From NCBI GenBank assembly GCA_013350335.1, contig CM023536.1, positions 43,222,314 to 43,286,313 on the forward strand: a stretch of 64,000 nt of DNA, in the 5' to 3' direction. This document shows, one piece after another, positions 32,530 to 43,900 of the stretch. The stretch is from Chimonanthus salicifolius. Its lineage: Eukaryota > Streptophyta > Magnoliopsida > Laurales > Calycanthaceae. Numbering within the stretch: position 1 is the first letter of the stretch; the number at the start of each line of letters is the position of its first letter. Made by a program: the position numbers and the translations under genes. Below the pieces are notes generated by a model. It was not told where the DNA came from and made no database searches. It saw nothing but the letters and a program-made list of their open reading frames with translations.

Positions 32530-35500
32530 TGTCACGCCCCAAACCCAGATGTGGGTCCTAGAACGCGACTAATTTTTTTTTTTTTTAAAACAATAAACTC
32601 TAATTACCCAACGTCATAACTGGGCTGGATCTTCAAGTTTACCAGAATCCGATCCTAGAAAATGTCACACGTGTTTTTCACACATGGACTCAAACATATA
32701 CCATATGTCCCCATATACAAACCCATATCACACAACGTATATTTTCATTTATCTCATTAGTGTTACGAACGAAACATAGCAGATATAATGTATACGACAT
32801 TAAAACTTACAGACATGAGTTTCTTATGCTACATAAGGCATATTTATAATAAAAACACACAAAATAGCCAAAGGTACGCTTGGTTTCCACGTGCGGAAAA
32901 CCACAGACAATTCCCAAGTTCCGACTCCTAACGAGGCACCATTGGTTCCTCCAGCCCATATCTTGCATTGTAAGGGACGTGAGCTACTAGCCCAGTGAGG
33001 AAAGCTCACCATAAAATCCAACATACAATATTCATGGAATAAATAACAATGCATGTTCGATAAATGAAACGCAGTTAATCCACTTAACTCATTTTCACCA
33101 TAACATCCAACATATTATATGAAATAATAAATAATGCGTGTTTCATGAATGCAATGCGGTTAATCCACTTAACCCATTTTCACCCTAAGATCACTTTCTA
33201 AGGTATTTTATCAAGTTTTACCGAGGTCAGCCCCCATTTAGCAACTTGCAAGTGCATAAGGTCTTCTCTACCCGGTCTACTAGCCCATTCAACACCAGCG
33301 GTTGATGGCGGTCGACCATAGCCTACTAACACGTCCAACCCAATGGTTCGCAAACGGCGTTCGGACTAACATCATAAGGTCTCCATGACCCGGTCTACTA
33401 GCCCATCCAACACCAGCAGGTTGATGGCAATCGACCATAGCCTACTAACACATCCAACCCAACGGTTCGCAAACGGTGTTCGGCTAATCTCATCAATTAT
33501 AGTCCAACGGCCAATATCCAACTTTACAAAGTTATTATCTTCCACAGATTTAACTTATGAACATAATTATCACATGCAAATGTCAAATGCATAATAATGC
33601 TTGATTTCCACTGCCCTCCTTACACAGGGACTTATTCTGAGAGAACCACCATATTTCAGCTTTACCATTTGGTATATCAAATACCAGTATAAGAAATCAA
33701 TAAAATAATTAATATCACACCAACATATAAAACTGGATTTAATAACACGAATGCTTTCACCCAGTTTTTACCCGACAATTCCCAGACACTCTATGGGTCC
33801 ATACTGCGTTAGAGACTACAAGTCCTCGACTCCCCGACACCATTTTAACACCTACGTTCTAAACAGTTAGAACATTTACATCCATTACATGTAGCCAGTG
33901 TCAGGTCTAGTATTCTGGACCTATATAGCCTTTTCCATCTTTAATTGACCATGAGTCCCATTTCAGTCTGGTGTTGGTGGATTTAACATATAACACAATA
34001 CAAGTGTTGGTTCGAGTCTCCTCACCTTCTCCGGTTGAGTTTTTCACAGAAAATCTGTAAGATAGAGTAAAATGTATAAATTTTCTATTTATCAGTATAT
34101 ACACATAATAATTTTCCAAACCCTGTACTATTTTTCCAGAAAACATGATATGTGTAATGAGTCACCTAGGTTCTTTCTACTCCTTTAAATTATGTTAGAA
34201 AGTTAGTTGTCAGCCATCCAAAACATTACAATAAAATGAAAAATATAAAGTACTCAGTGCCTTCTCTCGTATTGTCTTCTAGAGAAAGGACCATGGAGAC
34301 GTATTGAGAATATGGCCCAGAGGGTACAGAGACAGTAAAGTAAATAAAAGTACTCAGTGCCCTATCCTCGTATTGTCTTCTGGAAGAAGGACCATGGAGA
34401 CGTCTTGAGAATTTGGCCCAGAGGGTACAGTACAGGAATTTAAACACACAAGGCGGAAAAATAAGCACACAATAGTCAGCTGGGGTTAATCTTTTCCCCG
34501 ATTTTACTTAGGGTCAAAAATTATATTTTGAACATAAAATAATACGAATCTTGAGGGTAAAATTTAAATTTTAAGAGGAAATCTATTTTTCCTCTATTGA
34601 AAAAAATATCATTTTTTTGAATCCCAATACGAAGCTATTTTACTCCTAACTTGCTATGGAGTTAATAAAAATAAGAATAGAATTATTTCGATACCTTGGG
34701 TGCAAAATTCTGTGTAAGATTGACTAAATTTGAAAACTCTTAAAAGAATGCGGGAAACCCGAACGTTCGGCTGCTGCTGGTATGGCCAAAGCAAGAGAAA
34801 GACTAGGAAAGATAAAAAAAAAAAAAGGGCAAAAAGACTTTGAGGGGCGTTGTTTTTTTTTTTTCCTTTTTACGTTCTGCCTTCCTTCCCGATTACACCT
34901 ATTTATACGCAACCGTATGGATTTTTTTAATCATACAGGTTGCCTAAGCTATTCATTAGTTTTATAGGATTTTGATAACTTATGCATTTATTATTATATA
35001 TATATTAATATTATTATTACAACTACCACCCACCACATAGGCATTTTACAATTTTGTAACCTTCCAGCACGACTACAAGCTACAACCGTAACTTTAAAAC
35101 CTATCTTTCATCTGTTTTCTGATATTATTTTACAATGTAATATTAGTTTATTCTTTTTACTATTTACATCTATGTCCTTTCTCTTATCGGTGTATTTCAG
35201 GGTCTCACTAAATTGATACAATTGGTTCAGTAGGTCAAGTATTAAAAACTGAGCATGGTATTGAAATTTGGAGTGAAATCTATATAAAAAACCTAGTGTT
35301 TTTGCTAAAAATCACCGTTTTAACAAAATCTCCTAATTTTCAAGATTCTTTTTGAAAGTATCCAACCTTATAGTTTGATAAAATAAATTTGTCTGATAAA
35401 AACATCCTAAAGTTTCAAAGTGTTTTGAAATCAAAAACCACATTTTCCAAGTGAAAGATTATTCAACGGCCCATATTTCACGGCTTGAAGTAAATATCAA

Positions 35501-35962
35501 AAACTCACTATTTTAGAGTGTAAAGAAATAAACAGCTTAGTTATAATATGGATTGAGTACTGACTCTCTCCTTATATTTTTAGGACTTCTTCTACCTTTT
35601 CAAATTGGGGTTTTGCCACTTTAAAACTTAGGGGTAAAATAAATTAGCGAAATTATAACGAGATTGACATGTCATTAGGTCCGGAATTTAAAAATAATGC
35701 ATAAATTAAAATTTGAAGTTCAAACTAAGTCAAATGACTGAGTTTATATAGCAGCTAAGGTTTAAGCCTAAAATAATAATATTATTATATTCATAACTCA
35801 CCCATATACCTTTGGAATTTAATTAAAAGAGTTATCGGATTCGGATCGAGTCAAAGTTAGATCCGTTGAAGAACTTATTTGATACTCTTTACGATTAGAG
35901 AAAAATAATTCATAATTAATGAATAAAAAAATTATTTAATTAATCACGATTAATTATAATTT
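32530..35962 (-). mobile_element. LTR B (inner 5' LTR, next to the primer site)
   Basis: It begins TGTCACGCCCC (plus strand) and lacks the last ~29 bp of LTR A (the GGCCGGGGTATTACA end), being joined directly to LTR C at 35962/35963. It carries two private tandem duplications, at 33013-33186 (about 90 bp) and 33255-33490 (118-bp period). The purine-rich block near 34800 is deleted. Elsewhere (35200-35600) it is nearly the same as LTR A. Confidence 0.88.
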
Positions 35963-38900
35963 TGTCACGCCCCGAACCCAAATGTGGGCCCGGAACGAGA
36001 CTAATTTTTTTTTTTAAACCAATAAACTCTAATCACCCAATGTCATAACTGGGCTGGATCTTCAAGATTACCAAAATTCGATCCTAGAAAATGTCACACG
36101 TTCTTTTCACACATGGACTCAAACATATATCATATATTCCTATATACAACCTATATCACACCACGAATATTTTCATTTGTCTCATCAGCGTTACGCACGA
36201 AAAATAGTGGATATAATGTATACGATATTAAAACTTACAGATATAAGTTTCTTATGCCACATGAGGCATACTTATTACAAATACTTAAACATATTTAAGC
36301 AAGCAAATTGTTTCCATGTGCGAAAAACCCAGGAACTTCTAAGTTCCGACTTTCAACGAGGCACCACTGGTCCCTCCAATCTTTCCTCTGGTTCAGATCC
36401 TGCATTGTAAGGGACGTGAGCAACAGTCCGGTGGGGAGAACTCACCATAAAATCCAATGATTGTAATGCAACAATGCATAAGCAATGCATATCATAGAAA
36501 AACATGTTATATCCCATTTTCACCCTAGGATCATCTTCTAAGGTTTTTACTCGGATTGTATTGTTAACACTGGGGTCGGTCCCCAGCCATGTTACAACAC
36601 CGGGGTCAGCCCCCATTTAGAGTTCCAACCAGAACTAATATTAATTCCTCCACGGAAATAATATAACAACTTGCAAGTACATAAGGTCTCCACGACCCGG
36701 TCTACTAGCCCATCCAACACCAACGGTTGATGGCGGTCGACCACAGCCTACTAACACGTCCAACCCAACGGTTCGCAAACGGTGTTCGGTTAATCTCAGC
36801 AATTATAGCCCAATGGCCAATATTCAACTTTACAAAGTTATTATCTTCCACAGATTTAACTTATGAGTATAATTATCACATGCAAATATCAAATGCATGA
36901 TAATGCACGATTTCCAGTGCCCTCCTTACACAGGGACTTATTCTGAGAGAACCACCATATTTCAGCTTTACCATTTGGTGTATCAAATACCAGTATAAGA
37001 AATCAATAAAATAATCAATATCACACCAACATATAAAACTGGATTTAATAACACGAATACTTTCACCCAGTTTTTACCCGACAATTTCCAGACATTCCAT
37101 GGGTCCATACTGCGTTAGAGACTATAAGTCCTCGACTCCCCGACACCATTTTAACGCCTACGTTCTAAAGAACATTTACGTCCCTTACATGTAGGCAGTG
37201 TCAGATCTCGTATTCTGGACCTATATAGCCTTTTTCATCTTTAATTGACCATGGGTCCCATTTCAGTCTGGTGTTAGTGGGTTTAACATATAACACAATA
37301 CAAATGTTGGTTCGATTCTCCTCACCTTCTCCGGTTGAGTTTTTCACAGAAAATCTGTAAGATAGAGTAAAATGTATAAATTTTCTATTTACCAGTATAT
37401 ACACATAATAATTTTCCAAACCCCGTACTATTTTTCCAGAAAAATGATATGTGTAATGAGTCACCTAGGCTCTTTCTACTCTTTTAAATTATGTTAGAAA
37501 GTTAGTTGTCAGCCGTACTCAGTGCCTTCTCTCGTATTGTCTTCTAGAGAAAGGACCATGGAGACGTATTGAGAATATGGCCCAGAGGGTACAGAGACAG
37601 TAAAGTAAATAAAAGTACTCAGTGCCCTATCCTCGTATTGTCTTCTGGAAGAAGGACCATGGAGACGTATTGAGAATTTGGCCCAGAGGGTACAGTACAG
37701 GAATTTAAACACACAAGGCGGAAAAATAAGCACACAATAGTCAGCTTGGGTTAATCTTTTCCCCGATTTTACTTAGGGTCAAAAATTATATTTTGAACGT
37801 AAAATAATACGAATCTTGAGGGTAAAATTTAAATTTTAAAAGAAAATCTATTTTTCCTCTATTGAAAAAAATATCATTTTTTTGAATCCCAATACTAAGC
37901 TATTTTACTCCTAACTTGCTATGGAGTTAATAAAAATAAAAATAGAATTATTTCGATACCTTAGGTGCAAAATTCTGTGTAAGATTGACTAAATTTGAAA
38001 ACTCTTAATAGAATGCGGGAAACCTGAACGTTCGTCTGCTGCTGGTATGGCCAAAGCAAGAGAAAGACAAGGAAAGAAAAATAGGAGAGAGAATGCTTGC
38101 TGTTTTTTGAAAGAGGGAGAGAGAGCAAAACGGCAGAAAACTTTGAAGAGTTTTTTTTTTTCTTTTCTTTTCACGTTCTGGCTTCCTCACCGATTACCCA
38201 ACCATATGAATTTTTTAACCATACAAGTTGCCTAAGCTATTCATTAGCTTTATAGGTTTTTAATAACTATGCATTTATTATTATATATTTTATAATTATT
38301 ATTACAACTACCGCACAGTGACATAGGCAATTGGCGGTGTTGTATTCTTCCAGCACAACTAAAAGCTACATCCATAGCTTTGAAACCTATCTTTCATCTG
38401 TTTTCTGATATTATTTTATAATATAATATTAGTTTATTCTTTTTACTATTTACATTTATGTCCTTTCTTTTATCGGGGTATTTCAGGGTCCCACTAAATT
38501 GATACAATTGGTTCAATAGGTCAGGTATTAAAAACTGAGCATGATATTAAAATTTGGGGTGAAATCTATCTAAAAAACCCAGTGTTTTCGGTAAAAATCA
38601 CCGTTTTAACAAAATCTCCTAATCTTTAAGATTCTTTTTGAAAGTATCCAACCTTATAGTTTGATAGAGTAAATTTGTCTGATAAAAACATTCTAAAGTT
38701 TCAAAGTGTTTTGAGGTCAAAAATCACATTTTCCAAGTGAAAGAATATTCAACGGCTCATATTTCATGGTTTAAAGTAAATATCAAAAACTAACTATTTT
38801 AGAGTGTAAAGAAATAAACAGCTTAGTTATAATACAGGTTGAGTACTGACTCTCTCTGTATATTTTTAGGACTACCTCTACCCTGTCAAATTGGGGTTTT

Positions 38901-39273
38901 ACCACTTTAAAACTTAGGGGTAAAATAAATTAGTGAAATTATAGCGAGATTAGCATGTCATTAGGTCCGGAATTTAAAAATAATTCATAATATAAAATTT
39001 GAAATTCAAACTAAGTCAAATGACTAGTTTATACAGCAGCTAAGGTTTAAGCCTGAAATAATATTATTATTATATTCATAACTCACCCATATACCTTTGG
39101 AATTTAATTAAAAGAGTTATCGGATTCGGATCAAGTCAAACTCAGATCCGTTGAAGAACTTATTTGATACTCTTTACGATTAGAGGAAAATAATTCATAA
39201 TTAACGGATTAAAAAATATTTAATTAATCATAATTAATCATAATTAATTCTTAAATTGGGATGGGGTATTACA
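35963..39273 (-). mobile_element. LTR C (outer 5' LTR)
   Basis: It is 3311 bp, starting TGTCACGCCCCGAACCC and ending ATGGGGTATTACA, and is followed by the tctat duplication. It shares with LTR B the two-copy ~100-bp array and the variant TCTAGAGAAAGG. It shares with LTR A the sequence around 36290-36440 and 38050-38140. Confidence 0.9.
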
Positions 39274-39278
39274 TCTAT

Positions 39279-40680
39279 ACTATTGAAGCTTTACAATTTG
39301 TGTTTTAAATGATGTGTATACTTCTGAAATGATGATATATTAAACATGCGATGTGATGATTTATCTTGAAAGAACCTGATTATGATGTGAGGAATGATGA
39401 TTCAAGATAGTACTTGGGAAAGTAGACTATTCTATGTTATTGATGCATTAAGAAATGAGATTATGCAAATGAAATGTGGTATGATAAATGATGAACTAAT
39501 TTATTTCAAATACACGTGGTATTGATTAGATTACCTTTGAACATATGAATGACATGCTTGGAAAGAATTGAGGAGACACAAATGAAATGGACTTGATATC
39601 TTACATACGCATACCTCATGCATGTGGCATGGTATGGGATTTGCATTAGCTAGAACCAAACCTTAAGTTTGCATATGAAATGATAATTGGACTGATTGAA
39701 TAAACTGTTTGAATTGGCCACGTCTATTGATTACAAAGAAAATGCATTAAATTGGGCCATAAGAGCTCCAGGGTCAAATAGCAGTCCCGAAACTTGCCCA
39801 GGAGTATGGGAGATTGACACTCCCCCAGTTAGTCCCGGTTAAATGTCAGTATAGGGTACAACACCCTGTTAGTTGCCCCCGGAAATACTGCGGACACATA
39901 TGATTGGCCATTATATGAACCATTGAATGAAAGGATGGTGATTGAGAGTGGAATCTGAAGGGGAAGGCATGGATCATGACACACATGGCATAGAATTCAT
40001 ATTCTTAATGATTTGATGTATGAGATCATAATTTTTGAGATAACTATGATTATGAGTCTTCTTTATTAATACATGACTAGTGAAATGTATGTTTGTTTAT
40101 CTCATGGAATTTTAATCATGGAGAAATATGTGTATATACTTTTATGCAAGTATATGATATAATTGTTATAACACTTATGTGCACCCCCTTCCCTTATGAT
40201 TGGATTTACCTACTGGTGCATTCACTAAGCCTATAATTTCCCCTCTAGATGATAATGCAGCATAAGGAAACGGAGTCGAACCAAGTGGTAGTAGAGTGTG
40301 AGCAGTTGGATAAGAAGAGATGATATTTTGATCTAGCTTATTTTGATCATAGATGAGATATATTTGTAAGAGTAATATTTTGGGAATGTAATAATTATAA
40401 TTCTTAGACTCATTTGCTTTGCTGTTGGTTTGACATGTTGACTCATGAGAGACTCCATACTTTGCTATTTATATAGATCTTGATTAAATATGATGTAATT
40501 TCCAGTGATTGTTCTAAGTAAGTGTGTAAACATTATTATAGACAGAAGTTTATGCGCACACTGTGTTGGGCCAGTTGAGGATCCAAGTCTTTGAATTCGA
40601 AATCGACTCGCATCGTGGCAATCCTGTCCCCTTTTTTCTAGAGGACCTCAATTTTTAATGTTGAGTTTTTCAACATCACA
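39279..40680 (+). mobile_element. LTR interrupted by the gypsy element, right part
   Basis: This continues the LTR broken at 21539. The block with GGGCCATAAGAGCTCCAGGG, CCCGAAACTTGCCCAGGAGT and CTCCCCCAGTTAGTCCCGGTT (39755-39840) matches the equivalent block of the solo LTR at 57468-61339 (near 60370-60465), as does GGGCCAGTTGAGG near 40568. It ends near 40680. Confidence 0.65.
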
Positions 40681-40685
40681 GTTGT

Positions 40686-40957
40686 GGAAATATGATTTCC
40701 TTCAAACCAAGTTCGTTATCATTCTTTGTTTGAAGTCTCTCTTTTTGCATTTTTTCAAATACTAACTACTTCAACATTTGCACAAACATTATTCACTGCA
40801 CAGTAGACATTATTGCACTTGAGGACCCTTGTTTTTCTTTTTTGTTTAGGAGAGGGTTGATCTCTACTCTCTAGCTCAGTGGAAGGTTACTGTACTTGAT
40901 ACACAAAAGTGTAAAGAAACCTCTCCAATCATGACCTCTTTGCTAGTATGATTTACT
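40686..40957. other. 3' flank of the P450 gene
   Basis: This holds the presumed 3' UTR and terminator region of the minus-strand P450. No distinct signal can be assigned with confidence. Confidence 0.35.
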
Positions 40958-43900
40958 TTAAACTCTCTGAAGAATGAGTTGAGCTCCATACTGTGGTTGT
41001 ATGGTAATAATTTTTCTTGGAGCATGAATGTATGAAGGAGAAAGATCAAATGAGAAGTGTTGCAAAATCATGGTGAGTGCCAACTTAGCTTCTATCATTG
41101 CAAAATTTTGGCCAAGACAAGTCCTTGGCCCTCCACCAAAAGGAAAAAATGCCATTTGATGCTTTGATGCATTGGATAAGCCTTCAGAAAATCTATCTGG
41201 GTTGAATTCATCTGCATCATTGCCCCATAGTTCAGGGTCACGATGAATAAGAAGCATTGGGAGACCAAGCTGGACTCCTGCTGGAATTGAGAATTTCTCC
41301 AACTTCATTCTCTTGTACGCTTGTCGAATCATAACTCCACCGGAGTAAAGTCTAAGAACCTCATATAAAACCATTGGGACCTGCGGCACGATAGATATTA
41401 GAAGAATATTCACCAACTTCATAGATTACAAGCATAGTTACAAAACTCAAAAAAATTTAGACGGGTCAGTCTAAGTAGACTCGAGTTTGTCAAGAAGTTT
41501 TCTCAAATTTTTCTGAGTCAAATAAAAAATTCGCCCAAATTACTCAGGACTCAATAAAATTTCAAGTTTAGTCCAAATTTCAAGTTTTTAAACTATGATT
41601 ATAATAGTATATCCAACAAGAAAATAGTGAAAAGTAGCATCACTTTTGCACAATGAATAGAATCCCAAGACTATTGGGTAATATTAGAATAAGTTCAAAT
41701 AAGAGATAGGAAGTGAAACTTACAATCTTTAAGCGGCTTAAGCCATCAAAGTCTGGTGAATTTTTTCCAAACACCTGCAAAACCTCTTCCCTCGCAATAA
41801 TTTGCCAACTTGGATGCATACTCAATGTAACCATGGTCCATGTTAATAACATTGTAGTGGTATCCTGTCCAGCAAAGTAAAATAACTGGCATTCCTCTAT
41901 TATTTCATCATTTGTCAATCTAATGCTTCTTTTCTTTCCATCTTCTTGTCTCTCATTATTGGATTCTAGTAACAGACCCAACAAGTCATCATTTGAAGAA
42001 GCTCCCATTCTGATGGATTTCTCTCTCTTCTTAATCATGTCCTTTAAAAGAGTTGTGATCTCTCTCTCCACTTCCCATCTCCTAATGTTATCTTTTGTAG
42101 GAAGAAACCTGCATAAAAATGATGTTGTAAAAGAGTTGAAAATATGAACTTCCCATATGGTTATTTCTTTTTCTTTTTGTCCCTTTTTTGTTTATCAAAC
42201 TATTGCAAGTGAATGTGGGATTTTAGGTAAGATTGCTTGTATGAAATCCACGGGGTTAATCCAAATAATGAAAAAAAAATAGTGAATAGAGAAGACAAAC
42301 TTACATAAAATGATTTGATTGTAGGGATATGTTCACAGGGTGCAGAGGGAAAATACAAGGGTCAAACTTACATCTCACACAATCTTTTTCCAATACAAGA
42401 CTTCTAAAAAATTACTTTAGAATTAAAGTGGCTGCTAAAAAATTCCAACACTTTTATAATGCTCATGGACTAGGGTTAGTAAACCCTAAAAGCATACACA
42501 TACTTTCCATGACATGCATGGATCATTATTGCTTGGTTAGCAATTACAGACTTGATGCATATAATTGGAGTTTCCAGCAAGGATAGGATTCCTAGTTCAA
42601 ATAAACAATGCTTTGGAGCCTTCTACTTGATACAAGTTAGAAACACCCGAACACTTACTTTTTCTGCTAAGGCAGAAATAATGTCATCAATTATTAGTAA
42701 CCTGCACTGATGGTTCAGTTAGTCTATGGGTTCGATTCTATGGTAGCGTCCAGCGACGTCTACACCAATCTACGCCTACATGTGTTGCTTCAACCGCCTC
42801 CGGCGACACTGTCGCCCGTTATCAGATCTGCAGTTATTTCCTACTCTGAAAACCCCTTTTTGCTGGACGGTGATATGCTCTCAAATCTTTCCTTATTTGA
42901 TGTGCACTATAGATGGAACTCCAACAGGCTCATCGCTACTTCAGCTCCACATGCAGTTCCGCCTCTCTGCTACTTGGCTCGGCTAGGCCTTACTGTGCAC
43001 AGATGTGCGTAAGGGTGAGGAGCTTGCAGGTAGTTGGGACTGCTTAGCTTCCCTTGCTTGGACGATAGCTGTTATGCACTGCCTATTAGGTGTGTGGCTC
43101 GAATTACATCTAATAATCTTATGAGATAAAAGTTTAGAAGGACTCCCAATAAGGAGAGAACTGTGACAAATATGCCGCAACTTCTTCTCATAGTTGGGTT
43201 TATGTCTGGCGAGAGAAACACACGGACAATTGGGTTTCTATTTCAAAGCAAGGCAACTTCTAAGTAGGACACTTGCAGGACCGACTACAAGAATCTATAA
43301 ATAAAAGACGGACTGCTCGTTTGGTAGACACACTCGAACGACGAGAGGAAGAGAGGGTAGAAAGTGAGTTTACAGCAAGAGATTGGAGCCAATTTGCCAG
43401 CAGTAGCAAACCAGCAGGGACTCGTAGGAGAAGAAAGAAGGGGCTTGGGATGTCTCATTGTCAGAGAGGTGCTTACCCAGCCAGATATGTGGCAGCCTCT
43501 TGAATTCTCAACAAGGTCTAGAGCAGAGCAGCAGATCGAAAGATTTGTGTGGAAGAGGAGCAAGAAGAAAGGCTGAACAGACAGTGAAGGAACTCTACCT
43601 TCTCAGTCGGGACTGGTTGTGCTATTATTTGGGTTCTTTAATCAATCTATTTTGTGTGGGTGTATTTATCTTCTCTTAATAAATATTCTCTCTCTCTGTG
43701 GACCTAGGCCAGCTGGGGCCGAACCATGTAAATTCTCTTGTGTTTGATTGTGCTTGATTTTCCTGTTCGATATTGGTTGGGTGTGTTTACTTTTACTAAT
43801 AAACGCTAACAAGTAGGTATCAGTAGCTTTGGTTGGAGACCAGAGATTCGTGGGTGAAAGGATCACAACACAAAGGGAGGCTTCGGGTTGTTGGAGGTGA

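Larger units (their letters stand above)
21540..39273 (-). mobile_element. 17.7-kb Ty3/gypsy-type element with three LTRs
   Basis: A perfect 5-bp duplication, tctat, flanks it (21535-21539 and 39274-39278). Read on the minus strand the order is: LTR C (35963-39273), LTR B (32530-35962), tRNA-Met primer site, gag remnant, a foreign antisense ORF, a nested solo LTR, about 1.7 kb of non-coding internal DNA, polypurine tract, LTR A (21540-24995). LTRs begin TGTAATACCCC and end GTGACA, typical of long-LTR gypsy elements of Del/Tekay form. No protease, reverse transcriptase or integrase is recognisable, so the element is non-autonomous. A normal element has two LTRs; the extra one abuts directly. 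Confidence 0.85.

Noticed and set aside
42710..43012. Extra P450 exon or host gene in intron 3
   Set aside because: The 100-codon frame has no P450 similarity, lies on the opposite strand, and exons 3 and 4 already join in the correct phase.
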